Positions 1 to 7,684 of a stretch of DNA of 16,542 nt are shown here, in pieces (positions within the stretch are counted from its first letter, which is position 1; the number at the start of each line of letters is the position of its first letter). Below the pieces are notes generated by a model. It ran no database searches and had not been told where the DNA came from. It was given only the letters and a program-made list of their open reading frames with translations. A program made the position numbers and the translations under genes. Source of the DNA: CAZEQD01 sp964514305 (lineage in GTDB: Bacteria > Acidobacteriota > Aminicenantia > Aminicenantales > Aminicenantaceae); contig CAZEQD010000045.1 of the NCBI GenBank assembly GCA_964514305.1, positions 1 to 16,542 of the forward strand. Direction: 5' to 3'.

Positions 1-338
1 CCCATATCTGTCATCCAGCCCTCTCTGGGAGTACCACGCCTGAAATAATTATTAGCATACAAAAATCGCTTGATATGTTCGTCTTTAAATTCATTCTGAG
101 GAGTACCGGGAGTTGGATCTCTTTGTTTCCAGAAAGACTGAATAAAAAGGTCGCGGTCACGATCGCTGGTAAGCTCCATAAAAACATCTTTCTCTCGAGG
201 GAGAATAATATAGCTAACCAGTTTTAGCCAATCTCTGTATTTTTGAGGAAGATCTTTCTCCTTTATCTTAGCTGGAAGAGTTAAGCTGAGAACTAAAAAT
301 ATAGCTACAAATAAAGAACTTGTTTTTTTAATTTTCAT
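1..338 (-). CDS. GWxTD-domain secreted protein, partial (N-terminal 112 residues)
   Basis: The ATG is at 336-338 and the frame stays open to the left edge of the window, so only the N-terminal part is present. Residues 1-23 look like a signal peptide (a KIKK start, then a hydrophobic stretch ending in LTLPA). The visible part contains QSFWKQRDPTPGTPQNEFK, then YANNYFRRG, and finally GWMTD at the edge. This is the GWxTD-domain signature, a family of unknown function common in Acidobacteriota and Aminicenantes. The same blocks (FW.KRDP, NEFKDE, YAN..FR.G, GWxTD) occur in the next gene upstream (473-1366), so the two are tandem paralogues. The ribosome-binding site is weak (AAGG about 11 nt before the ATG), and a 134-nt gap separates it from the upstream gene. 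It is probably the last visible gene of the envelope operon. Role unknown. Confidence 0.85.
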   Translation of the reverse strand, partial: MKIKKTSSLFVAIFLVLSLTLPAKIKEKDLPQKYRDWLKLVSYIILPREKDVFMELTSDRDRDLFIQSFWKQRDPTPGTPQNEFKDEHIKRFLYANNYFRRGTPREGWMTDM

Positions 339-472
339 AATTTAGAGCCTTAATAAGTTATTATAAATAAACATTATTGTCTCATTGAAATCAAATTAAA
401 CGGACCGTTCGGAGAATGGTGCCTATTGTTGCTTTAAAATAAATTTTTTATCTCGCTTATCTGTTTAATTAC

Positions 473-1366
473 CTAGACTTTAACCTTAAAAATTTTCCTC
501 ACTTTACCAATATTCGGTTTTATGGTGATAATTACGTCAAAATAATAGCGACCAGGCCTCAAATCGCAGGGAAAGGTAAACTTTAACTTTTCCATCTTGA
601 GGACTTTTTCCTCCTGTTCCTTGAATGATTCAGTCCGAGTAAACGTATCTTCCTTGTACCCATCTTTATTGTAAATAAAAAATTCGAATTCAAAACCGGC
701 TTGAAGAAAACCATCTTGGCTCTTAAACGATAGATTAGCCACTGGAATGACTATGGTTATTTCCTTTTTCTGAGAGCTAAAGAACAAATCAAAATCGACA
801 AACTTAGCCTCTCCCTGAGTAAAAATCTGGCCAAACTTTGCCTTGTCAATAACCCACATTAAATTACCAATCCCTCCATAATGACGATTGATGTTATAGA
901 TACCGTTGCCTGTAGTATCAATGAACTCTATGGCCAGTTGATATTTATAATAAGCCCACCAGATCAATCCTCTGGCCTCACCCAGATTCAAAAACGGTCT
1001 TTCTTCTACTCTATCTGGAGGTCCTAAATAAATATATATTCTGCCTCTGTCGGTTTTCCAGCCTGGTATTCCCTCTCTGAAATGGCTATTAGCATATTCA
1101 ATCCTGCGGAAAAATTCATCCTTAAATTCATTTTCTTCAGTATCAGGATCGGGATCACGTTTGGCCCAGAAATCCTGAATGAATTCCTGGCGTGACTCTT
1201 TATCCGGCAGGTGATTAAAAATCTCTTTTTCCTCTTTAGTCATTATCAAGCGGGCTGTCTCATAAAAATCTTTGCTTGCTGGATCCAGTTTAATCCCAGG
1301 CCCTAGATGACAATTCAGAGAAACAAAAACCAAAAGGACAACCGAAATCAGAATTATATTTTTCAA
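473..1366 (-). CDS. GWxTD-domain envelope protein
   Basis: This 297-residue protein has a hydrophobic N terminus (about residues 3-17) followed by C19. The context SLNC is a poor lipobox, so either a lipoprotein or a cleaved secreted protein is possible. The GWxTD domain spans about 30-170: RDFW-like QDFWAKRDPDPD (64-75), NEFKDEFFRRIEYAN (79-93), GWKTD (102-106) and the following YIYLGPPD (111-118). Residues about 180-297 are beta-rich and end in a basic strand, and may form a separate immunoglobulin-like domain. The start is TTG, at 1364-1366. It is preceded by AAGGA seven nt upstream, lying inside the last codons of the sulfatase-like gene, and only 2 bp separate that gene's stop from this start. 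Tight translational coupling is therefore likely. Function of the family is unknown; secretion and the neighbours suggest a role at the cell surface. Confidence 0.88.
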   Translation of the reverse strand: MKNIILISVVLLVFVSLNCHLGPGIKLDPASKDFYETARLIMTKEEKEIFNHLPDKESRQEFIQDFWAKRDPDPDTEENEFKDEFFRRIEYANSHFREGIPGWKTDRGRIYIYLGPPDRVEERPFLNLGEARGLIWWAYYKYQLAIEFIDTTGNGIYNINRHYGGIGNLMWVIDKAKFGQIFTQGEAKFVDFDLFFSSQKKEITIVIPVANLSFKSQDGFLQAGFEFEFFIYNKDGYKEDTFTRTESFKEQEEKVLKMEKLKFTFPCDLRPGRYYFDVIITIKPNIGKVRKIFKVKV

Positions 1367-1368
1367 AA

Positions 1369-3498
1369 TTATTCCTTACATTTCATAATTAAATCATCAA
1401 GCTCCTTCTTTTCTCTCAAGGAAAGAAACGGGTAATTTTTTCTTTTATAACGATTGAAATAAGCCAAAGCTTTTTGCTTATTGCCCTTAGCCAGGTAAGC
1501 TAAGCCCAGGTTATAAAGAGGAAAAGCAAAATCAGGTTTTAGCTCTACTGCTTTTTCCCAACAGAAAATAGCTCCATCAACATTTCCTCCCTTACTATAA
1601 GCTGCACCTAAACCATTATAAGCTGAGGCATAATTAGGGTCGAGCTCAAGGGCCCGCTTGAAGTTCTCTATCGACTTTTGATAATTTTCTAGCTCTCTGG
1701 TCTTTAGAAAAATGGAAAGGTAAAGAGAGCCTAAATTATTAAAAATGATAGGATAATCACTATCAAGAGCCAAGGCTTTTTGGTAGGCCTCAAGAGCCTT
1801 TTGATAGTCCTTTTTCCTCCAATAAGCAACCCCTAAATAATTCCATATTTCAGGATCATAATCGATAAGAGTTAAGCCTTTCTTAAGAATATTAATGGCC
1901 GCATCATATTGGCCTACATCAGTCAAAAAAATACCAAAAGTAGTAATTATTCTATAACTTTTCGGATTGTTCTTGAGTCCTTCTCTCATAGTCTCCACGG
2001 CTAACCTTAATTTCCTTTGCTCTTTGTAGATGGTAGCCAAATAAGTGTAAGCTTGATCAAAATCTTTTCTATTGGCAATGATTTCTTTTAAAAGCTTTAT
2101 TCCTTCTTCCAATCGGCCATGGTGGTAGGCACCCATGGCTTTCGTCAATTTATTTTGATACGGAAGAAGGGTTTTTAAATCATCTTGAGGAGTAAACACC
2201 TTCTTGGTCGGAGCTTGAACACCTGAGACATAGCCCAAGCTGCGAAGCCTTTCTTGGGTTTCGCGGTCAATCTTAGGCTTTGTTTCTATTTTATCAACAT
2301 AAGAATCTTTCTTCAGGATTTGCTCAAGTTTAGCTTTTAATTGAGGCAAATTCTGAGTGGGAGCTAAGTTGACTTTTTCCTCAAAATCCTGGGCAAAATC
2401 ATAAAATTCAGGAATAGGTGAATCGATAAATTTTCCCTCTCCCTTGATAAATCCTCTTATAGGCGCCCAACCCCGGCTGTAATAAGGATAAAGTGATTCA
2501 AAATAAATCTCCTTTTGGGGGATTTTTTTTCCTTTTATAAGAGGCATCAGCGAAAGGCCCTGAAGAAAAGTAGGCTTCTTGAGGCCTAACATATCACAGA
2601 CAGTGGGATATATATCGATATGGCAGACATCTTCTTCTATTTTCTCAGCCTTTGCCCCAGGATAAGAAATGATTAAAGGTACCCAGAGAGTACTATTATA
2701 AGCAAAATAGCCATGAGTCGTCTCGCCATGCTCGCCTAAAGATTCCCCATGGTCGGCAGTAAAGATGATTATAGTCTGTTTTTTAAGGTTTTGTTCCTCC
2801 AAAAATCTAAAAAACTTGCCCAAGGCATAATCAACATAAGCTACCTCACCATTATAGAGATGGCTTCGGTATTTGCTTTTAAATGGCTCTGGGGGGTCAT
2901 ATCGCTGATGGGGGTCAAAACAGTGAATCCAGAGAAACCAGGGACTCGTCTGCTTTTCCAGCCATTGAGTAGCCTTTTCTATAACCACTTCAGCTTTTCT
3001 CTCCACATAAGTAAACTCCTGAGAGCTTTTACTGCCATAATGGTCATCATAAACATCAAAACCTTGAGTAAGGCCAAACCTTGAATCGAGGGGAAAAGCT
3101 CCGACAAAAGCGCCAGTAGCATAACCAAAGCTTTTAAGATACTCGGCCAAGGTTAAAAATTCTTGCCTGACAATAAAATGAGAGTTGTCATGAACTCCAT
3201 GATAAGGAGGAATTGTGCCTAAAATTATACTCGTATGAGAAGGGAGGGTCAAAGGCACATGGGCAAAAGCTCTTTTAAATAAAATACCATGTTGAGCCAG
3301 GCTATCAATGTGAGGAGTTTGTAGGTGCTCAGGACTGTAGCAGCTCAGTCTATCTGGTCTTAAAGTATCGATAGTTATCAGCAGCAGGTTTAATTTTGGT
3401 TTATTGACTTTAGCTTCAGCCTTTAATAAAAGAGGCGAAAAAAATATAGTTAGAAGAAACAAAGCAAAATATAAAGAGAAAAATATATATTTTTTCAT
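1369..3498 (-). CDS. Sulfatase-fold (alkaline phosphatase superfamily) protein fused to TPR repeats
   Basis: This is a 709-residue secreted protein with a signal peptide at about 1-28 (cleavage near KAEA). The sulfatase-like hydrolase domain covers about 35-400: metal-ligand motif TIDTLRPDRL (42-51), catalytic segment PLTLPSHTS (82-90), TADHG (247-251) and a late YDFAQDFEEKVNLA (366-379) typical of this family. The position of the formylglycine Cys/Ser in C/S-x-P-S-R is Thr84 here, and the Arg is His88. Sulfatase activity is therefore doubtful, and a phosphatase or phosphodiester/phosphotransfer reaction with a Thr nucleophile is plausible. RSLGYVSG (419-426) links to at least six TPR-like repeats (about 445-690), probably protein-binding. 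The ATG at 3496-3498 is directly preceded by an in-frame TAA. The nearest Shine-Dalgarno (AAGGAG, 3517-3522) is 18 nt away, which is unusually far. It lies between the CarboxypepD/TPR gene and a GWxTD gene. Confidence 0.88.
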   Translation of the reverse strand: MKKYIFFSLYFALFLLTIFFSPLLLKAEAKVNKPKLNLLLITIDTLRPDRLSCYSPEHLQTPHIDSLAQHGILFKRAFAHVPLTLPSHTSIILGTIPPYHGVHDNSHFIVRQEFLTLAEYLKSFGYATGAFVGAFPLDSRFGLTQGFDVYDDHYGSKSSQEFTYVERKAEVVIEKATQWLEKQTSPWFLWIHCFDPHQRYDPPEPFKSKYRSHLYNGEVAYVDYALGKFFRFLEEQNLKKQTIIIFTADHGESLGEHGETTHGYFAYNSTLWVPLIISYPGAKAEKIEEDVCHIDIYPTVCDMLGLKKPTFLQGLSLMPLIKGKKIPQKEIYFESLYPYYSRGWAPIRGFIKGEGKFIDSPIPEFYDFAQDFEEKVNLAPTQNLPQLKAKLEQILKKDSYVDKIETKPKIDRETQERLRSLGYVSGVQAPTKKVFTPQDDLKTLLPYQNKLTKAMGAYHHGRLEEGIKLLKEIIANRKDFDQAYTYLATIYKEQRKLRLAVETMREGLKNNPKSYRIITTFGIFLTDVGQYDAAINILKKGLTLIDYDPEIWNYLGVAYWRKKDYQKALEAYQKALALDSDYPIIFNNLGSLYLSIFLKTRELENYQKSIENFKRALELDPNYASAYNGLGAAYSKGGNVDGAIFCWEKAVELKPDFAFPLYNLGLAYLAKGNKQKALAYFNRYKRKNYPFLSLREKKELDDLIMKCKE

Positions 3499-3579
3499 TT
3501 ACTTTGGTGTTTTTTGCTCCTTATAGCTACTTTTGAATCAAGGCAACCAAAATGAGAAAGAATCACTGGATGGCCATAA

Positions 3580-4512
3580 TCAATTTTTCTCCTCGATTTT
3601 TTTCTTCAGAAAGTCAATGAAATTCTTTACCTGGGAGGCTCGCTGCGAATCAGGATCATGTTCAAGATAAGTATTAAAGGCCTCGACCGCCTCTTTATAA
3701 TGTCCCAAAGTCAAGTTGGTTAAGCCCATCTGGTAAAGCCCGTCTACGAAATCGGGCTGAATTTCAACTGCTTTTTTATAGTATTTCACAGCCTCTTCAA
3801 ATTTGGACATATTATAAAAATTGGTGCCTATGTTATAAAGAACAATGGGGTCATCAATCTTTTCGAATTCTATTTTATTGTACCACTCCAGAGCTTTTTG
3901 ATTATCACCGCGGTTGGCATAGGTATTGCCAATAAGAAGCTTAATTTGGTTATTTTTAGGATCCTTGGCTAAAACCTTAAGGTAATATTCTTCGGCTTTA
4001 TCATATTGTTCCAGAGCAAAATAGCAGTTGCCGATATTCTTGTTTATTAAGTAGGCATCGGGATTCTTTTCCAGAATCTTACTGTAGAGGGTAATTGCTT
4101 CTTCATAATTCTTTTTATTGAAGAGTTCATTGCCTTTCTTTAAATCCGCCTTCAGCTCATCAGTAATAACCAGGCCTTCAATCTTTTTCATTTTAACTTC
4201 TATATCATGATTCCTTGAATATTCCTTAATTTTAGCGCTTATCTTTTTGGGCATATAGCCAATTTTTTCAAAATCAATATTCCAGGTGCCTCCTCTAATC
4301 CAAAAAGCCTTCCATCTGCCTTTGGCATCGGTTACTGTTTCAAAGCCTGATTGAGCCTTGAGCGAATAAAGCTTAACTTTAACTCCTTCCAGAGGATTTC
4401 CCTGCTCATCAAAAACATAGCCGATTACTTTACCTTTCCCTCTATAACCCTGAGCCAGGACTAAATTGCTTATTAAAAACAGCGAAGCTAAAAGGAACGA
4501 TGATTTCTTCAT
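3580..4512 (-). CDS. Secreted carboxypeptidase-regulatory-like domain / TPR protein
   Basis: This is a 310-residue protein. Residues 1-20 form a clean signal peptide ending in VLAQ. Residues 27-108 are a carboxypeptidase-regulatory-like (Ig-like) domain, recognised from GKVIGYVFDEQGNPLEGVKV and TDAKGRWKAF. Residues about 120-310 are TPR repeats, with the classic alternation seen in NYEEAITLYSKILEKNP, QYDKAEEYYLKVLAKDP, DNQKALEWYNKIE and KFEEAVKYYKKAVEIQP. The ATG at 4510-4512 has a near-perfect Shine-Dalgarno, AAAGGAGGT (4518-4526), five nt upstream. The gene follows the TonB-dependent receptor across a terminator-like hairpin, with too little room after it for a conventional promoter, so expression probably depends on read-through. 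The same type of regulatory domain is found at the receptor's N terminus. It probably acts as a periplasmic scaffold or partner of the receptor or the sulfatase-like protein (inference). Confidence 0.88.
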   Translation of the reverse strand: MKKSSFLLASLFLISNLVLAQGYRGKGKVIGYVFDEQGNPLEGVKVKLYSLKAQSGFETVTDAKGRWKAFWIRGGTWNIDFEKIGYMPKKISAKIKEYSRNHDIEVKMKKIEGLVITDELKADLKKGNELFNKKNYEEAITLYSKILEKNPDAYLINKNIGNCYFALEQYDKAEEYYLKVLAKDPKNNQIKLLIGNTYANRGDNQKALEWYNKIEFEKIDDPIVLYNIGTNFYNMSKFEEAVKYYKKAVEIQPDFVDGLYQMGLTNLTLGHYKEAVEAFNTYLEHDPDSQRASQVKNFIDFLKKKIEEKN

Positions 4513-4549
4513 CTCCGACCTCCTTTAAAATTTTATCATTTAAGGACAT

Positions 4550-4590
4550 AAAAAAAAAGCCCCTCCCTCCTTGAGGAAGGGAGAGGCTTT
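4550..4590 (-). terminator. Rho-independent terminator/attenuator after the TonB-dependent receptor gene
   Basis: An inverted repeat lies at 4559-4587. The arms are GCCCCTCCCT/AGGGAGAGGC with one C-A mismatch, plus CC/GG nearer the loop with one bulged base, and the loop is TTGA. On the minus strand it is followed by nine T residues (4558-4550). It lies 24 nt past the receptor stop codon and 38 nt before the next gene's ATG. It should at least partly stop receptor transcripts; because the downstream gene shows no usable promoter of its own, it probably sets the ratio between the genes. Confidence 0.85.
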
Positions 4591-4611
4591 GAACTCGAAC
4601 TGGAAGACTGC

Positions 4612-7503
4612 TTAGAAATTGAACCTGATGCCGAATCTGAAGACACGAGGATTAAGAATTCTCAAGTCTTGACCGAAATTAGAAGCATCAATCCTTGTTT
4701 CTTTCTTCAAAGCATGAGCAGAGTTGGTAATATTAAAAGCATCCGCAGACACAGTCACAGTTGCTGTTTCACTAATTGTAAAGACCTTTTCGGCTCTTAA
4801 ATCGAGCTCCCAGAAAGAGGGCAATCTCTGATCACCAAACTTGCCGCCGCCGTCCGGATTACCGTAAAGATCACTCCAGCCAATACCCGGACGGAAGACC
4901 TGGACGTAAGTGGGCATCACATAGCCTTCTCTAGCTCTGAAAACGCCGCTGACATTTATGCCGTAAGGTAATTGATAGAGTCCAGATAGTTTGGCCATCC
5001 AGCGGGAATTGACATAAATCCCTCGAATGCCTGAACCGCCGCTCTCGGGAGCGACTACTCCGCCATCATAGTAAGGAACATAGGTGGGGTCAGTGTATTC
5101 CCCCTCATAATGAGAAGTCCAACTTGAATAGGTGAAAGAGCCATCCAGCATCCAGCCATTGGAAAGTCTCTTTTTCAAGACTAACTGGCCGGCTACGTAA
5201 CGCTGGTAGCGCTTTGAGTAATTAGTTCTGTATCTGTAAGGATAGAACTCGTAGCGGCCGTAGTAGTCATAATCGACGGTTGGATCGTGTCCGGCTAGGT
5301 AATAGTTGCTTGAATCCTCGATGGTGCCGTCGGGAAGCATCCTTTTGGTCCAGGTTAAATTGTGGCGTCTTTTGTAGAAAAACTCAAGGCGAGCAGCAAA
5401 ATCAGGAAGAAGTTCCTTTTCATAAGAAGCGGAAATTTCGTCCAAAAGAGGAGAATTGTAATTAGGGTCAAACTTGTTCCGGGGAGTAATTGCCGTGGGA
5501 TTGTTGGGATTAACTCCACCATACCAGAGCCAGCCGGAGGGATCGTTAGGATCCATCAAGGCACCTGTGTCCCAATCATAACCAAACAACTCGTTGGCAG
5601 TTACCCGGCCATCACCGTTTAAATCCTGCCAGAGGACATCGATTTCTGTCCAGCCAATGGGGTTAGGAAAATCTGCCAGGTTAAAGCCGGATTGAGTCCC
5701 ATAACGGGCTAAAGATAACTTCAAAACATCTTTTCCGGTGCCAAAGATGTCATAGATTAAACTTACTCGAGGAGAAAACACTTTCCACTTGACGCCAGGA
5801 TCAAACTCATCAATTTTAAGTTCAGGCATATATTGAGGCAGCCAGGGAGAAGCGGGCTGAGTTTCGTCTTTAACCTTAGATTGTTCCTGATCGTAACGCA
5901 CTCCCACATTAACTGTCAGCTTACCGAAAGTCATGGTATCCTGAATAAAGGCAGAATAACGGGCAAACCATTCATTGATGTAATAATCCCTTACAAGCCA
6001 GGCTTCCCACCATTCGCCAGTAGGCAGAGAAGGATCAGGTCCCCAATAAGCTAAAGAAAGATTACCTTCGTATAAATCATAAGTGGTCACCGTGGCTGTC
6101 ACATAATCAACTCCAAATTTTATCTCGTGGTCGCCACCCAGTATTCCTTCGGCAAAATAATTTCCAGTGAAGTTGATATTTAACTGATTCCTGTCACAAC
6201 CATAATCATCTATATTGCCTGAGGCGTAAAAGGTAGGATAATAAGATCTAACCAAGTAATTCCCTGAGCCATCAGGAGTTCTGGGTCCTTGAACAGGATG
6301 CAAGGCAAAGCCACTATTAATATAAAGGGTCTTGAAATCAAGAAAGAGGTTGCCAAACATCTGGGTAATTTCACCTTTCCAGGTATAGCCAGGCCCATCT
6401 TGATTCCAGAGAGTCTCCGACCCCTGAACTGTATAGCCCCAGTTAGATCTTCCCCACTTGAGCTTGTTGTCATACTCAAGAAAACCTTCCAAGGTGGTAG
6501 TTTGACTAAGCTGGACATTTAATTTGGCGTATCCAGCCACCAACCAGGTCTTATCATGAGTGCCGGCTAAAGTCAGAGAATCAATGTCTCGAATTCCCCA
6601 AGAACCATAAAACCAGGCTTTATCCCTAAGAATAGGACCACCGAAGTTGGCTCCATAGAGATAGATTTTGTTGACACCAGCCGCGGAATAACCGATATCT
6701 TTCAGAGAATCAGGAACGTTGTCAGACTGCCATTCTTTTCTCTCTGCATCCAGATGGAAATTGCCAGAATAATTATTGCCACCGCGTCTGCTGATCATAT
6801 TGATCTGAACTCCGCCTGTCTGAGATTTAATGTCATTATTACCATAATTGATCTGCAACTCTTCATAACCGGAAATGTCATAATAGGCAGGAGCCGCTCC
6901 TAAAGCCGAATTATCAGTGACATTAGCTCCATCAATATTCCAGGTGTTTGATGAACCAGATGATCCATGGCCGTAGTAATCAGACTGCTGTCCGCCTTCG
7001 TTACCACCGACGTCTTCTCTATCGATGAGCATCCCAGGAACTAGCGTCATTATAGTCCAAGGGTCTCGAGATGTAGGCAGACTCATAATCATCTCTTCTG
7101 TGATATTTACTCCAACCTGAGTCTTTTTGGTATCAATGACAGGCGTTTCTCCAACAACTATTACTTCCTCTTCAAGAGCTTTCTGCTTGAGGGTAATATC
7201 AAGTGTAACATCCATTCCAAATGAAACGACAAGTTTCTCCCGGGTAAGTGTTTCAAATCCAGGTAGTTCACACTTTAAAGTATAATCGCTGGCAACTGGC
7301 AAATTCAAAAACCTGAAATGGCCACCTTCTGAGGTTATAGCAGTCATAGTTACAATCTTTGAACCAGTCAGAGTCACCGTTACTCCAGGAAGAGGAGCAC
7401 CCTCAGCATCACTAACTGTTCCTTTTATACTTCCGAATTCCTGGGCATAACTGAAAACTCCCACCATCAGAAGTAAGCAAATTAAACTTAAGACTTTTTT
7501 CAA
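4612..7503 (-). CDS. Oar-like TonB-dependent outer-membrane receptor
   Basis: This 963-residue protein has a signal peptide at 1-20 (ending SYAQ). A carboxypeptidase-regulatory-like domain follows at 24-107 (SIKGTVSDAEGAPLPGVTV, HFRFLNLP). The plug domain is about 112-240: it begins with the TonB-box-like stretch EEEVIVVGETP, includes VGVNITEEMIMSLPTSRDP, and has WNIDGANVTD (188-197). A long beta-barrel rich in Trp, Tyr and Gly follows and ends in FRFGIRFNF, with the terminal Phe typical of outer-membrane proteins inserted by BamA. An EF-hand-like loop, DLNGDGRVTANE, is at 627-638. The start is TTG (7501-7503), supported by AGGAGG five nt upstream and by the signal peptide following at once. 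It should import or bind a large ligand using TonB energy; the substrate cannot be told from sequence. It is the first gene of the envelope operon. Confidence 0.93.
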   Translation of the reverse strand: MKKVLSLICLLLMVGVFSYAQEFGSIKGTVSDAEGAPLPGVTVTLTGSKIVTMTAITSEGGHFRFLNLPVASDYTLKCELPGFETLTREKLVVSFGMDVTLDITLKQKALEEEVIVVGETPVIDTKKTQVGVNITEEMIMSLPTSRDPWTIMTLVPGMLIDREDVGGNEGGQQSDYYGHGSSGSSNTWNIDGANVTDNSALGAAPAYYDISGYEELQINYGNNDIKSQTGGVQINMISRRGGNNYSGNFHLDAERKEWQSDNVPDSLKDIGYSAAGVNKIYLYGANFGGPILRDKAWFYGSWGIRDIDSLTLAGTHDKTWLVAGYAKLNVQLSQTTTLEGFLEYDNKLKWGRSNWGYTVQGSETLWNQDGPGYTWKGEITQMFGNLFLDFKTLYINSGFALHPVQGPRTPDGSGNYLVRSYYPTFYASGNIDDYGCDRNQLNINFTGNYFAEGILGGDHEIKFGVDYVTATVTTYDLYEGNLSLAYWGPDPSLPTGEWWEAWLVRDYYINEWFARYSAFIQDTMTFGKLTVNVGVRYDQEQSKVKDETQPASPWLPQYMPELKIDEFDPGVKWKVFSPRVSLIYDIFGTGKDVLKLSLARYGTQSGFNLADFPNPIGWTEIDVLWQDLNGDGRVTANELFGYDWDTGALMDPNDPSGWLWYGGVNPNNPTAITPRNKFDPNYNSPLLDEISASYEKELLPDFAARLEFFYKRRHNLTWTKRMLPDGTIEDSSNYYLAGHDPTVDYDYYGRYEFYPYRYRTNYSKRYQRYVAGQLVLKKRLSNGWMLDGSFTYSSWTSHYEGEYTDPTYVPYYDGGVVAPESGGSGIRGIYVNSRWMAKLSGLYQLPYGINVSGVFRAREGYVMPTYVQVFRPGIGWSDLYGNPDGGGKFGDQRLPSFWELDLRAEKVFTISETATVTVSADAFNITNSAHALKKETRIDASNFGQDLRILNPRVFRFGIRFNF

Positions 7504-7650
7504 GCCTTCCTCCTTTTTGAATTTCCTCTTTTCGAGGCAATTAAATTAGCCTTTGCCCTAGAGTGAAAATTTCACTCCACCTTAATAATCAACAGTTTTA
7601 ATTTTTATCTTTCCTATTTATCACCTCCTCCAAATAATATATAATAACAC
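7504..7650 (-). other. Structured 5' leader of the TonB-receptor mRNA
   Basis: This is the interval between the start predicted from the sigma-54 promoter (about 7650) and the TTG codon. On the minus strand it holds, in order: an orphan GGAGGAGGTGA (complementary to the 16S rRNA 3' end, at 7621-7631) with no usable start codon at normal spacing; a perfect 8-bp dyad with a one-base centre (7561-7577); an imperfect GGCTAATT/AATTGCC repeat; a small CCTC-GAAAA-GAGG hairpin (7525-7537); and the real ribosome-binding site AGGAGG. Its leader status depends on the promoter call. Confidence 0.45.
7561..7577. repeat. Perfect dyad GAGTGAAA-A-TTTCACTC
   Basis: The two 8-bp arms are exact reverse complements around a single central A. 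The spacer is too short for a stable hairpin with all pairs formed, so it reads better as a protein-binding operator, or as a hairpin with a small opened loop. It sits 58 bp upstream of the receptor start codon and downstream of the predicted transcription start. Confidence 0.6.
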
Positions 7651-7660
7651 ATAAGTTTTT

Positions 7661-7677
7661 AGCAATTTCCGTGCCAA
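7661..7677 (-). promoter_or_regulatory. Sigma-54 (-24/-12) promoter for the TonB-receptor operon
   Basis: The minus strand reads TTGGCACGGAAATTGCT. It matches the RpoN consensus TGGCACR-N4-TTGCW at every specified position, with the GG and GC doublets 12 bp apart. The predicted start is near 7650. It lies in an intergenic region in the correct orientation for the receptor gene, 157 bp upstream of it. Transcription from such promoters requires an AAA+ enhancer-binding protein, which is not encoded in this window. Confidence 0.85.
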
Positions 7678-7684
7678 ATTAGCC

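Noticed and set aside
399..409. Palindrome AACGG-A-CCGTT between the two GWxTD genes
   Set aside because: The one-base centre cannot loop as a terminator and no T-tract follows. It could be an operator, but nothing else supports it. A weak TATAAT-like box nearby (around 357-365) lacks a good -35.
5280..6522. Plus-strand and alternative-frame open frames inside the TonB-receptor gene
   Set aside because: They are antisense or shifted shadows of a strongly supported 963-codon gene, without family similarity or ribosome-binding sites.
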